DNA of 64,000 nt from Phycisphaeraceae bacterium (GTDB lineage Bacteria > Planctomycetota > Phycisphaerae > Phycisphaerales > UBA1924): positions 23,055 through 87,054 of the forward strand of contig JAJTGZ010000007.1 in assembly GCA_021299385.1 (NCBI GenBank), given 5' to 3'. The position numbers and the translations under genes are program-made. The number at the start of each line of letters is the position of its first letter. Within the stretch, counting starts at the first letter, position 1. A model generated the notes under the pieces. It made no database searches. It saw only the letters and a program-made list of their open reading frames with translations, and was not told the origin of the DNA. Shown one piece after another: positions 1 to 9,023 of the stretch.

Positions 1-199
1 TCGAGCCGATGACCAGCCCGGAGAGCGCGCCGACGGCCGCGCCCGACGCGGCACCCTGCCCGGCGTTCTCGCACCCGAACAGCACCGAAGTACCTGCGGC
101 GATCAGCACGCACACCCCGGCCGTGAACCGGCGCGAGCGCGCAAGGACGCCCGAACGAACGACCGGGTTGATGGCTTGACTCAGTTGATCGGTCTGCAT
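1..199 (-). CDS. Glycine-zipper lipoprotein (partial, C-terminus outside window)
   Basis: The ATG is the complement of bases 197-199 and is preceded by AAGGAG about five bases away, so the start is well supported. The N-terminus has two Arg-rich turns, a hydrophobic stretch and a lipobox-like LFGC, and the mature part begins ENAGQGAASGAAVGALSGL, a small-residue repeat typical of glycine-zipper outer-membrane lipoproteins. The rest lies beyond base 1. It follows the RND permease by about 40 bases on the same strand and is probably co-transcribed with the efflux genes. Its function is unknown; an envelope role is inferred from the lipid anchor and zipper. Confidence 0.65.
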   Translation of the reverse strand, partial: MQTDQLSQAINPVVRSGVLARSRRFTAGVCVLIAAGTSVLFGCENAGQGAASGAAVGALSGLVIGS

Positions 200-238
200 G
201 GTTACTCCTTGGAACAAACACTCAATGATTCACAAAAC

Positions 239-3200
239 CTACGCCGGTTTGGCCGCACCCGGCTTGGGGGTTGGCGTCCGTGCAGACTCCGGCTCGGCCT
301 TGATCCTAAAGAGGATCACAAACAGCACCGGCACAACGATCATCGTCAGCACGCACGCAAACCCCAGCCCGAACATGATCGTTACGGCCATGGCCGAGAA
401 GAACGGGTCCGTCAGCAGCGGGATCATCCCCAGCACCGTCGTGATCGCCACCAGCATGACCGGCCGCAACCGACTGACGGCACCGTCGACAACGGCCCAG
501 TACGGCGACTTGCCGTAGTCGTTCTTCTGCGTTCCAAACTCGTCAACGAGCACGATCGAGTTCTTGATCTGCTCACCAGCCAGCGCGATCGCCCCCAGCA
601 ACGCCATGAACCCAAACGGCTGGTTCATCAGCAGCAAGCCGCCCGTAACACCGATGATCGCCAGCGGCACCGCCAGGCAGATCACCATCGTGATGCGGAT
701 CGAGTCAAAGATCATCACAACAATCGCAACCATCAGCATCAACGCCAGTGGCAGGGCCGTGGCCAACGCCGCACGCGCGTTTTTCGAGTCCTCGTGCTCG
801 CCCCCGAAGGCCATCGTGTACCCCGCCGGCAACTCGATCGCCTCGATCTCGGGCCTCAGGCGATTGAACAGCTGGCTCGGCAGACCCGACCGCGGGTCGC
901 AGTGCACCGTGATCGTCGGGAACCTGTCCCGCCGCATCACCACTGGGTCCTCCCACTGCACGCTCGTGCCCGTGGCCACCTGACGCAGCGGGATCATCCG
1001 CATCGCCACCGGGCTCCAGATCTGCATGCTCGATATCGCGTCGATCCCCGTCCGCTCACCCTCGGGCGGGCGGGCGATGATCGGCAGCAGCCGCGCCTCC
1101 TGCGGGAACGTCCCCAGCCCCGCCTGCCCAGGCTCGCGGTAGAACCCCACGTTCCGCCCCTGCAAGCCCGTCTCGATCGCGCGTGCAACGTCAACACGCG
1201 TGATCCCGTTGCGCCTTGCCTGCAGTTCCAGCAGGTCAGGGCGGACCACCGGCTCAAGTTCGCGCCAGTCATCGCGCACGCACAGCGCGCCGCCGTCCTT
1301 GTTCATGATCTCGCGCGCCTTGGCCGAGAGTTGGCGCAGCACGCCCGGGTCAGGCCCGCTGAAGCGCACCTGCACGCGCCCACCGCCGCCGGGGCCGAGC
1401 AGAAACTTCTGGGCGATCGCGTTGGCCGATGGGTGCTCCTTGTCCAGGTACCCCTGGATGGTGGCCATCAACGCGTCGATGCTCTCGGGCTCATCGACAT
1501 TGACAAGGAACTGCACGTATGCCGGGTTCTGCTTCTCGGGCGAATAGACCAGCAAAAACCGCAGCCCACCGCCGCCGACGAACCCCGTAACGTGCTTGAC
1601 CCCGGGCTGCTTCTTGATAAACCCGCCGACGTTGTCGGCGAACTTGGCCGACTCGTTGATATCCGTCCCTGCGGGCAAAAACGCATCGACCATGAACTGT
1701 GGGCGAGTTGCCGGGGGGAAGAAGTTCTGCCGCACGTGCCCGAACCCATACACCGCCGCGATGAACAACCCCACGATCACCACCAGCACGGCCCAGCGCA
1801 ACTTCAGCGACACAATCAGCATCCTGCGGAAGATGCGGTACGGCAACGCCGCGTATGGGTCCCGGTCCCGGTACGCCGGGTCCTTGGACGGCTTGAACAG
1901 CAGGTAGCACAGCAGCGGCGTGAACGTGATGGCCGTCACCCAGCTGATCGCCAGCGAGATAAAGATCACATAAAACAGCGACCGGGCGTACTCACCCGTC
2001 GAGTCGTCTGAAAGCCCGATCGCCGCGAACGCGATGACCGCGATAGCCGTCGCGCCAAGCAGCGGCCACTGGTTCTGGGCCACGCTGTCGCGGATCACCT
2101 CGATCTTCTCCTCCCCAGCCTCCATCCGCACCTTGATGCTCTCGGTTACCACGATCGCGTTGTCCGTCAGCATGCACAGGGCGATGATGAACGCCCCCAG
2201 CGAGATGCGCTCCATCAAAATCTGCTGGAAGTACATCACCTGCACCGTCGCCAGGATCGTTACCACCAGGATCACCCCGATGATGAACCCCGCACGCAGC
2301 CCCATCGCGATCAGCAGCACAACGAACACGATCGTCACGGCCTTTGCGATGTTGAAGGCGAACAGGTTCGTCGCCTCCGTCACGGCCTCGGGTTGGAAGT
2401 TGATCTCCCCGATCTCCATCCCGATCGGCTGCTCGCTCTTGAGCTCAGCAAGGCGCTTGCGCACCTTCTCACCCATGTTCACGACGTTCCCGCCCTTGAC
2501 TGTCGATATCCCCAGCCCCACGGCTGGCTTGCCGTCGAACGTCATGATCCGCCTCGGCGGGTCCTCAAGCCCACGCCGGATCGTCGCCACATCACGCAGG
2601 AAGAGCTGCGCCCCCGTCCCCCCCGCACCGATGGCCATGTCCAGCATGTCCTCGGCCGAGGCAAACCCACCACGCGGGTCGATGGTCAAAAACTGCTCAC
2701 CCACGCGCACACGCCCGCCGTCGGCCGCGACATTCTGCGCTTGCAACTGGGCGTATATCTGCTCCTCGTTGATCCCCAGCTGCGACAGCCGCTTGCGCGA
2801 AATCTCAACGAACACCACCTCCTGCTGCGCAGCAAAGAGGTCCACCTTCTTCACGTCCGGCACGTTCACCAGCTGCCTACGCAGGAACTCGGCATACCGC
2901 CGCAACTCCGGCTCGCTGAAGCCCTCGCCGTTGATCGCAAAGAAAATCCCGAACACATCCCCGAAGTCGTCAACCACCACCGACCGCCCACGCGCCGCCG
3001 GCGGCAGCTGCGACTGCGCATCGGCAACCTTCCGCCGAAGTTCGTCCCAGACCTGCGGCATCGAGTCGGCGTTGTACTGCCCCTTGATGATCGCGCTGAC
3101 CGTCGACCGCCCACGCACCGACTCAGACTCCACACGGTCCAGCTGCCCGAGCTGCTGGCACGCACGCTCGATGACGTTCGTCACCTCGTTGGCCACCTCC

Positions 3201-3370
3201 TGCGCGCTGGCACCCTCATAAGGCGTGATGATCAACGCCTCTTTGATCGTAAACTCCGGGTCTTCCAGCCGGCCGAGCTGCTTGAACGCCACCACACCGC
3301 CCAGCACTAGCAGGAACATGAAAAAGAACGTAACGCGCTTGCTTTTGACCGAGCTTACGCCGAGGTTCAT
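239..3370 (-). CDS. RND-family efflux transporter permease
   Basis: This 1043-residue protein has the size and layout of AcrB-type inner-membrane permeases: an N-terminal membrane helix (FFFMFLLVLGGVVAF), a large periplasmic porter domain, a block of helices around residues 340-560, then the second half of the duplication. The helix-4 proton-relay region reads MLTDNAIVVTES, so the Asp-Asp pair of AcrB is Asp-Asn here, a variant I know from other RND subgroups. Its start codon overlaps the adaptor stop by 4 bases (ATGA), so the two are translationally coupled. No outer-membrane partner is encoded beside it. Substrate cannot be predicted; drug, lipid or solute export are all possible. Confidence 0.9.
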   Translation of the reverse strand: MNLGVSSVKSKRVTFFFMFLLVLGGVVAFKQLGRLEDPEFTIKEALIITPYEGASAQEVANEVTNVIERACQQLGQLDRVESESVRGRSTVSAIIKGQYNADSMPQVWDELRRKVADAQSQLPPAARGRSVVVDDFGDVFGIFFAINGEGFSEPELRRYAEFLRRQLVNVPDVKKVDLFAAQQEVVFVEISRKRLSQLGINEEQIYAQLQAQNVAADGGRVRVGEQFLTIDPRGGFASAEDMLDMAIGAGGTGAQLFLRDVATIRRGLEDPPRRIMTFDGKPAVGLGISTVKGGNVVNMGEKVRKRLAELKSEQPIGMEIGEINFQPEAVTEATNLFAFNIAKAVTIVFVVLLIAMGLRAGFIIGVILVVTILATVQVMYFQQILMERISLGAFIIALCMLTDNAIVVTESIKVRMEAGEEKIEVIRDSVAQNQWPLLGATAIAVIAFAAIGLSDDSTGEYARSLFYVIFISLAISWVTAITFTPLLCYLLFKPSKDPAYRDRDPYAALPYRIFRRMLIVSLKLRWAVLVVIVGLFIAAVYGFGHVRQNFFPPATRPQFMVDAFLPAGTDINESAKFADNVGGFIKKQPGVKHVTGFVGGGGLRFLLVYSPEKQNPAYVQFLVNVDEPESIDALMATIQGYLDKEHPSANAIAQKFLLGPGGGGRVQVRFSGPDPGVLRQLSAKAREIMNKDGGALCVRDDWRELEPVVRPDLLELQARRNGITRVDVARAIETGLQGRNVGFYREPGQAGLGTFPQEARLLPIIARPPEGERTGIDAISSMQIWSPVAMRMIPLRQVATGTSVQWEDPVVMRRDRFPTITVHCDPRSGLPSQLFNRLRPEIEAIELPAGYTMAFGGEHEDSKNARAALATALPLALMLMVAIVVMIFDSIRITMVICLAVPLAIIGVTGGLLLMNQPFGFMALLGAIALAGEQIKNSIVLVDEFGTQKNDYGKSPYWAVVDGAVSRLRPVMLVAITTVLGMIPLLTDPFFSAMAVTIMFGLGFACVLTMIVVPVLFVILFRIKAEPESARTPTPKPGAAKPA

Positions 3371-4689
3371 TGGCCTGTTCCCCCCAGCGCATCACCCAGG
3401 TCTCGCACCTTCTGGCCGTCGCGCAACTGCGAGACACCCGCGGTAGCAATCCTGTCGCCCTCACGGAGGCCTTCGAGCACCTCGACACTCTCGCCAACGA
3501 TCACACCAACCTTCACCAGCGTCCGCCGGGCCACCAAGTCCGCACCGATCACCCACACCACCTTCGTCCCGCTCCCCTCGGTATACACCGACGCCAACGG
3601 CACCAGCAGCGCGCCGCCCGCACCGCCCGCCTGCCCATACCGCAGCCGCACGATCGAAGACATCCCCGGCAACAGGTTCACGCCCGGTGGCGTTGTCAGC
3701 ACAAACCGCACCCGGAACGTCTGCGTAACCGGGTCGGCGACCTGCGCGATCTCACCGATCCGCACCGGGAACTGCCGGCCGGGTATCGCCACAAACTCCG
3801 CCGTCGTCGCGCTCAGGTCCGCCGTGCGCAGGTCCTTTGCCATAAGCCGCTCGGGCACGTCCACGTCCACGCTCAACTCCCCGGCCGTCTGCAGCTGCAC
3901 GATCGGCTGCCGCACCGTTACGCTCTGGTTCGCATCAACAAACCTCCGCGCCACCACCCCGGCAAAGGGCGCACGCAGCGTCGTGTCCTCCACCTGCAAC
4001 GTCGCCTCACGCACGCGCCCTTCCAGCCCGCGAATCTCGGCCTCCGTTGCCTCGATGTACTCGCTGCGCGCACTGGTGCCCATCTCCAGCAGCTGCAGGG
4101 CCGTCTGCCTGTCTTCCCTCGCAACCCGGTACTCCGCCTCGACACGGTCAAAGTCCGCACGCGCCACCGCGTTGCTCGCCAAGAGGCCAGAGAACCGCTC
4201 GTACTGCGCCTTGGCACTCACCAGCCGTGCCTCGGCCGCTCGCAGGTCGCTCTCCAGTCGCAGCCGTTCCTCAGGACGAACACCAGCCTTCAGCGTCCGC
4301 AGCTGCACACGCAACTGCTCCAGCTGACCGTTCAATGCCGTCTGACGAGACTTGAACTCCTCAACCCGCAGCTCCCCGATCACGTCCCCCTTGGCCACCT
4401 CCTGCCCCTCCTCCACCGGCAGCCTTACCAGCAGCCCCGGCACCTGGAAGGCCAGTTCAACCGTCGTCGTCGCCTTGGCAATCCCCGGCAGCGCGGCCAC
4501 ACGCGCCTGCTCGCTCGCCTTGAGCACCGTCGTACGCACCGGGCGCACCACCTCTACCGCCGGGGGCGACTCCTGCCGGCAACCGCCCGCAAACAGCAAC
4601 ACCCCACCCGTGGCCAACGACACCCACAACGCACCGGGCGCACCAAACAATCCCCATCGACCAAACCATTGACCTGTGCGGCTTTGCAT
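3367..4689 (-). CDS. RND efflux periplasmic adaptor (membrane fusion protein)
   Basis: The 440-residue protein starts with a hydrophobic segment ending LLFAGGC, a probable lipoprotein signal, then shows the adaptor order: a lipoyl/barrel half-motif (FQVPGLLVRLPVEEGQEVAKGDVIGEL), a long alpha-helical hairpin about residues 115-235, the returning half-motif (DTTLRAPFAGVVARRFVDANQSV) and a C-terminal beta-barrel domain. It is the first gene of the efflux unit and overlaps the permease by 4 bases. It should bridge the permease to an outer-membrane channel encoded elsewhere. Confidence 0.9.
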   Translation of the reverse strand: MQSRTGQWFGRWGLFGAPGALWVSLATGGVLLFAGGCRQESPPAVEVVRPVRTTVLKASEQARVAALPGIAKATTTVELAFQVPGLLVRLPVEEGQEVAKGDVIGELRVEEFKSRQTALNGQLEQLRVQLRTLKAGVRPEERLRLESDLRAAEARLVSAKAQYERFSGLLASNAVARADFDRVEAEYRVAREDRQTALQLLEMGTSARSEYIEATEAEIRGLEGRVREATLQVEDTTLRAPFAGVVARRFVDANQSVTVRQPIVQLQTAGELSVDVDVPERLMAKDLRTADLSATTAEFVAIPGRQFPVRIGEIAQVADPVTQTFRVRFVLTTPPGVNLLPGMSSIVRLRYGQAGGAGGALLVPLASVYTEGSGTKVVWVIGADLVARRTLVKVGVIVGESVEVLEGLREGDRIATAGVSQLRDGQKVRDLGDALGGTGQ

Positions 4690-4788
4690 CTGTGTACTTC
4701 CCTTTGTTCTGCCCTGCCGTCTTCGCAGGGCTTCCCCTTCTGAGGTAACTCTACACCCGACAACAATAACCTAAGCGTAGCAGGATCC

Positions 4789-6291
4789 CTATGCCCCCGC
4801 TCTCAATGACCGCACCCACCCCATGATCCGATCCTCCGTCCACTCATAAAACGGGTTGTACCGCATCCGCATCATCAACCCAGGCGAGATCGTCAGCACA
4901 CCACGCTCACCACGAAGCGACAACGTCCCGAGAGGCAACAACGGCGGCAGCCCAACCTCCCCCAACCCATAGACCCGATCTGTAACCGGTATCGGTATCG
5001 CAACGTGCGAAAGCGAAAACGTCCCCGCCGGCCACTCGGCGTTGATGAGCGTATCGACAGGCTTCCCACCCTCATACTGCCGCGCGACAACCTCCCGCGA
5101 GTCCACCTCACGGTTCGTCGCCAGCACCACCTTAAACGCCAGCCCCGGCCTCTTGAGCCTCGGCAAGATCTCCCTCTCAAACTCGCTGCCCGTCAACCCA
5201 TCGAGCCACGAAAACCGGTTGATGTCAAAGAGGATCATCTCACCCCGCCCCGCGGGCAGCCGGTCCAGCAGCGCATCGATCACGCCGTGCGTCAGCACCG
5301 TGGCGTCGGCCACCGACTGCACCACCAGCACCGGGGGATATTCGCTCATCTTCCCCTGTGTCGAAAGCCGGGCCAGGTCCGCATCGACGTGCCTTGTGAT
5401 CCGGTGCGCCTGCAAGCTCGCGTTGGTCGGCCACGACGAATACTTAAACGGGTCGATCTCAGGCTCGATCCCGCTCCACGACATCTTCTCCTCACCAGAT
5501 ACCCGCGCTATCGCCGGGTACAGCCGGGTGAACTCCGCCATCGGCGTGATCGCCAACATCGGCGAGATCAGCACCAGCCCATCCGCCCTCGGCAGCGCGG
5601 CCGCCGCGCCCCCGGCGATCACCCCCGTCGCATAGTTCACGCACAACGCGCCCCCGTTGGAATACCCCACCATTATCAGCGGCCTCCCCCCAGGCACCTT
5701 CGCACGCAGCCCCACCATCCCCACACGCACCGCCTCGGCCCAATCCTCCCAGCGTGCATCCACCAGCGCCCTCGGCGACGTCCCGTGCCCCGGCACACGA
5801 AGCCCGATCACCGTGTACCCCGCCGCGTGCATCCGCTCACCCAAGGCCCGCAGCGAATACGGCGCGTCCGACAACCCGTGCACCAGCAGCACACCCCCCA
5901 CCGGCTCCTTGGCCTCAAAGACAAACGTCCGGTTCCAGTTCCGCTCAAACAGTGTCGCCGGGTTGCAGACCGAATCCGCCTTATACCGGCAAAACTTCCC
6001 GACTGACTCCCCAGCCCACCGCTTGCCCACCAGCGCATCGAGTTCCGCAAAGACGCGCTCCTCCTGCGCCAGGTAATCCGCAAACGAATACGCCCCCTTC
6101 GCATCGGATGCCACAAACTCCGACGCCGGAGCTTCCCGGTGCCACCTGTGCAGCCCCGGCAACCCACGCGCAACCCGCACCCACGCAAACGCCACACCCG
6201 CGCACGCCACGATCACCAGCAATAACACCAACCCCACCACCTTGCCCACCAACCTCAGCACGGGCCTGCGTGCAACAGAGTTCGTCTTCAT
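4789..6291 (-). CDS. Membrane-anchored alpha/beta hydrolase
   Basis: A 500-residue protein with an N-terminal membrane segment (about residues 15-35), then an alpha/beta-hydrolase core: oxyanion region VLLVHGLSDAPYSLRAL, GLRVPGHGTSP, and a nucleophile elbow GYSNGG (GxSxG). A central insert of about 100 residues separates the elbow from later strands. The catalytic acid and His cannot be assigned with certainty by eye. Serine hydrolases of this layout are usually esterases or lipases; the substrate is unknown. It sits 40 bases after the SDR gene on the same strand and may be the last gene of that run. Confidence 0.8.
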   Translation of the reverse strand: MKTNSVARRPVLRLVGKVVGLVLLLVIVACAGVAFAWVRVARGLPGLHRWHREAPASEFVASDAKGAYSFADYLAQEERVFAELDALVGKRWAGESVGKFCRYKADSVCNPATLFERNWNRTFVFEAKEPVGGVLLVHGLSDAPYSLRALGERMHAAGYTVIGLRVPGHGTSPRALVDARWEDWAEAVRVGMVGLRAKVPGGRPLIMVGYSNGGALCVNYATGVIAGGAAAALPRADGLVLISPMLAITPMAEFTRLYPAIARVSGEEKMSWSGIEPEIDPFKYSSWPTNASLQAHRITRHVDADLARLSTQGKMSEYPPVLVVQSVADATVLTHGVIDALLDRLPAGRGEMILFDINRFSWLDGLTGSEFEREILPRLKRPGLAFKVVLATNREVDSREVVARQYEGGKPVDTLINAEWPAGTFSLSHVAIPIPVTDRVYGLGEVGLPPLLPLGTLSLRGERGVLTISPGLMMRMRYNPFYEWTEDRIMGWVRSLRAGA

Positions 6292-6331
6292 GCCCGCACT
6301 CTATTCGCATGCCGTGCTCGCCACACCCCCA

Positions 6332-7054
6332 CTAGCGCCCCTTGACGCGTGCAAGGCCCCCATCGACCCCGAGCACCTGCCCCGTCGTCCACGCGCTCTG
6401 CGGGCCGAGCAGGAAGGCGATCGCGCTGGCAACCTCCTCAGGCCGACCGATCCGCCCCAGCGGGTGCATCGCCACCGAGGCCTTGAGCGCACCTTCATTC
6501 TCCGTGATCTTCCTGGCCATCGGCGTGGCGACCAGCCCGGGCGCAACGGCGTTGAACCGGATGCCCGCCCCGGCGTACGTCGCCGCCGCCGAGCGCACCA
6601 GCGCCTCGACCCCACCCTTGGCCGCGGCAATCGCCTCGTGGTTGGCCAGCCCGACCCCCGCCGCGCACGACGACATCAGCACCACACTCCCCCCGGTAGC
6701 CTTCATGTGCCTCCCGGCGGCCCTCGTCAACGCAAAGGCCGTGCGCAGGTTCTGGGCCACCACATCGTCAAAGTCCGCCGCGCTCGTCAGGTGCGCAGGG
6801 CGCAGCAAGATAGACCCGGCTAGGTTCACCGCGCCGGTGATCCCCGGGTGTGCCGTGAACAGCGCGTCAACCGCGTCAAAGTCCTGCGCATCAACGCACG
6901 CCACCTCACCGCCAGACCCCGCGGCTACCTCGCGCAGGCCATCGTCGCTGCGCCCAGCCAGCACCAGCGACCACCCCGCTTGGTGCAGCATCTGCACCAG
7001 GCTCCGCCCGATCCCACCCGCCGCACCGATCACCAAACACCGTTGAGAAGACAT
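6332..7054 (-). CDS. SDR-family oxidoreductase-like protein lacking the catalytic Tyr
   Basis: The 240 residues follow the short-chain dehydrogenase/reductase fold: nucleotide-binding GAAGGIGRS at residues 10-18, NLAGS near 78 for NNAG, the active-site Ser segment LMSSCAAGVG near 127, and the C-terminal substrate loop. The YxxxK motif reads IAAAK (I142, K146), so the usual catalytic Tyr is absent while Lys remains. Either it uses another acid or it binds nucleotide without classical SDR chemistry. It is 27 bases downstream of the small membrane protein gene and belongs to the same minus-strand run. NAD(P) specificity is not obvious. Confidence 0.85.
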   Translation of the reverse strand: MSSQRCLVIGAAGGIGRSLVQMLHQAGWSLVLAGRSDDGLREVAAGSGGEVACVDAQDFDAVDALFTAHPGITGAVNLAGSILLRPAHLTSAADFDDVVAQNLRTAFALTRAAGRHMKATGGSVVLMSSCAAGVGLANHEAIAAAKGGVEALVRSAAATYAGAGIRFNAVAPGLVATPMARKITENEGALKASVAMHPLGRIGRPEEVASAIAFLLGPQSAWTTGQVLGVDGGLARVKGR

Positions 7055-7081
7055 AACAAAACTCCCTTGTGTTGTTCAACC

Positions 7082-7528
7082 TCAATGCACCCGCAGCATC
7101 AGCAGCGCGATCACCCCGCGTGCCGACCACGCCCACGTCCGCGCCCAGTTGCTCGCCACCAGGCGGCGCCAGAGCACGTCATCAAAGCCCGCCGACAGCC
7201 GCTGGTGCAACGGCACATGCACGACGAACGTAACGCCACAGATCACCAGCACAAGTGCCAACCCCGCCCAGGCGAGCACGCCGCCGGTGAACCACCCCTT
7301 TGCCCCCCAGACCAGCAGCACCGCGCTGCACCCTTCGACCAGCATCACCGGCCCGACGACGAACGGCGTCCTCGCCAGGTGCGCCTTGGAATACGCCAAA
7401 AAATCACCCGTCGCAGCCACCTTCATCAGCGGGTAGTGCACCACCTGCACAAACCAGATCAGCCCGACCATAAACCACGTTGCCCCGGCGTGCGCGAGCA
7501 GGCAGATTGTCATCATGTGCTCGGGCAT
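7082..7528 (-). CDS. Four-helix integral membrane protein, unknown function
   Basis: This 148-residue protein has about four hydrophobic segments (near residues 5-27, 55-75, 82-105 and 125-145) and a conserved-looking VHVPLHQRL between helices 3 and 4, reminiscent of DUF1772-type membrane proteins. The start is supported by GGAG about six bases upstream and lies 16 bases inside the preceding gene, so the two are co-transcribed. No catalytic motif is visible; function is not assigned. Confidence 0.7.
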   Translation of the reverse strand: MPEHMMTICLLAHAGATWFMVGLIWFVQVVHYPLMKVAATGDFLAYSKAHLARTPFVVGPVMLVEGCSAVLLVWGAKGWFTGGVLAWAGLALVLVICGVTFVVHVPLHQRLSAGFDDVLWRRLVASNWARTWAWSARGVIALLMLRVH

Positions 7529-8469
7529 GCCAGCTCCATCAGATCAGGCCGATCAGATGCACGGGCATGACGGTACGCGCCAACGACCCGCCCGCCATGG
7601 ATTACAAACGCCCCTGGCATCTGGAAACCATCCCCTTGCAGTTTTCCGATCCCGTGCCCGCGTAACCCAGCCAGCACCCCCGCAACCCAAACCCTGGGTC
7701 CAAAGAGTTGCCCAAACGACCCGCGCCCAAGCCCCAGCGCGCGGTACAAGAGCCTGTCGGGGTCAGCAAACCACCCGGCCGAGGTGATGCCGTACCCGCG
7801 CCCGAGCGACTCGGTCCGCGCGGGCGTCCCGGCAAGCGCGACGACCACCAACCCAACGCCGCGTTTGTCGATCCCCTCCTGCCACCGCGCCAGGTCCGCC
7901 AGCGTCTGCTTGCAGAACGTGCACCCGGCGTGCCTCAGCAGCACCACCAGCGTCGGGCGCGCATCCGTCCACGAGCGCAGCGTCCGCCCCTGCCCATCGG
8001 TCAGCGTGTCCAGTGCCGTGTCGAGGCTTACCTCACCGGGCGGGGCGGGCTGGGCGCTCCGCGCCGCGTGCCAGAGGATCATCGCAAAGGGCACCCACCA
8101 GAGCAGGTCGTTGGTCAAGATCGTCGCCCCCATCGACCAGGGCAACTCCCCGAGCACCGCCGAGCGCACAAACCCGATCGGGCCGAGGATCTTTCCAAGC
8201 AGCCCGACAAGCACGATCGGCCAGTGCCGGGCCGGGTCGCGCGAGGCGATGAGATACCCGATGCCATAGACCCCGATGATCATCCCCACGCACGCCCACA
8301 ACTGCGGCCAGAGTTCCGTCGTCGCCGGCGTAACGCCCAGCATCCGCAACGTCCAGACCGGCGCGAGCACCATCGCCGCGCCCCACACAAGGTTGTAAAT
8401 ACCCGCGGCAATCAACCACCGGCCCATCCAACGCGGGTTCACCGGAGCGGACAAGTTCTCAGCCGTCAT
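7513..8469 (-). CDS. Membrane protein fused to a peroxiredoxin-like (AhpC-TSA_2-type) domain
   Basis: I chose the ATG at 8469 because it overlaps the preceding stop (ATGA), giving 318 residues. Residues 15-135 hold about four membrane helices. After a short Pro-rich linker the C-terminal half is thioredoxin-like: LLRHAGCTFCKQTLADL with a CxxC pair at C183 and C186, then VVVALAG, a central GWFADPDRLLYRALGLG segment and a terminal strand with GGRVVGAYRH. This matches the redox family related to AhpC/SelL. Fusion to a membrane domain suggests redox activity tethered at the inner membrane. Partners may be the SRPBCC protein upstream and the membrane protein and SDR downstream. Confidence 0.75.
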   Translation of the reverse strand: MTAENLSAPVNPRWMGRWLIAAGIYNLVWGAAMVLAPVWTLRMLGVTPATTELWPQLWACVGMIIGVYGIGYLIASRDPARHWPIVLVGLLGKILGPIGFVRSAVLGELPWSMGATILTNDLLWWVPFAMILWHAARSAQPAPPGEVSLDTALDTLTDGQGRTLRSWTDARPTLVVLLRHAGCTFCKQTLADLARWQEGIDKRGVGLVVVALAGTPARTESLGRGYGITSAGWFADPDRLLYRALGLGRGSFGQLFGPRVWVAGVLAGLRGHGIGKLQGDGFQMPGAFVIHGGRVVGAYRHARASDRPDLMELACPST

Positions 8470-8939
8470 GATCCACCCCCGGCCCGCACGGCACGCTTGG
8501 TCGCCTCGTGCCGATAGGCGAACATCCGCTCCAGTTTCCGCCGAACGTGCCACCCGGCAACGAACTGGCCCACCCATCCCATCGGCAAGGCATATTCAAT
8601 CCTGTCCTCCAGCACGCACCGCCCCGACCCGACCGCCCGCACGCTGTGCCGGTGCACCCACGAGGCGAACGGGCCAGCGACCTGCGTATCGGTAAACTCG
8701 CCCCCATCCTCACCCCGGTCAACAAACCCGCTGTGCCGGGCGACCCAGCGCAACTTGAACGGGCCCAGGTGCATGACCAGCACCGCCGTCTGCCCGTCGG
8801 CAAGCGACGCCGGGGCCTGCTCGACGGTTACACGCTCCCAGGGTGGTATGAGTGCTGTGAGCGCACCGGGGGACTGATGCCACGCAAAGACCGCCCGTGC
8901 CGCGGCTTGAATCTCTGAGGTTTTCGTATAGACCTGCAA
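8466..8939 (-). CDS. SRPBCC-fold (polyketide-cyclase/lipid-binding type) protein
   Basis: The sequence after the chosen start, QVYTKTSEIQAAARAVFAWH, followed by ALTALIPPWE and ending in KLERMFAYRHE, has the pattern of SRPBCC proteins related to the CDP-paratose epimerase-like group (about 150 residues, START-like lipid pocket). I prefer a TTG start at 8939: an AGGAGG lies five bases before it and the family begins right there. An ATG at 8984 in the same frame would add 15 unrelated residues. The stop overlaps the next gene by 4 bases. Ligand unknown. Confidence 0.7.
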   Translation of the reverse strand: MQVYTKTSEIQAAARAVFAWHQSPGALTALIPPWERVTVEQAPASLADGQTAVLVMHLGPFKLRWVARHSGFVDRGEDGGEFTDTQVAGPFASWVHRHSVRAVGSGRCVLEDRIEYALPMGWVGQFVAGWHVRRKLERMFAYRHEATKRAVRAGGGS

Positions 8940-8944
8940 ACCAA

Positions 8945-8950
8945 CCTCCT
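8945..8950 (-). promoter_or_regulatory. Shine-Dalgarno AGGAGG deciding a TTG start
   Basis: On the minus strand AGGAGG is followed after five bases by TTG at 8939, which begins the conserved part of the SRPBCC protein. It is the best ribosome-binding site in the region and argues against the ATG 45 bases further upstream. Confidence 0.55.
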
Positions 8951-9023
8951 GCCGCGCACACAGGCAAACACCCGGCGGCAGCATAGCCCGCGCCAGCGCG
9001 CAGTTACGGGCCTTCAATCCCCT

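Noticed and set aside
176-2011. A 611-codon plus-strand frame opposite the RND permease
   Set aside because: It is antisense to clear RND coding sequence and its product is an Arg/His/Gln-rich string typical of high-G+C shadow frames.
4715-4740. Terminator between hydrolase and efflux genes
   Set aside because: GCCCTGC/GCAGGGC pairs but no T run follows on the minus strand, and it lies upstream of the efflux adaptor start.
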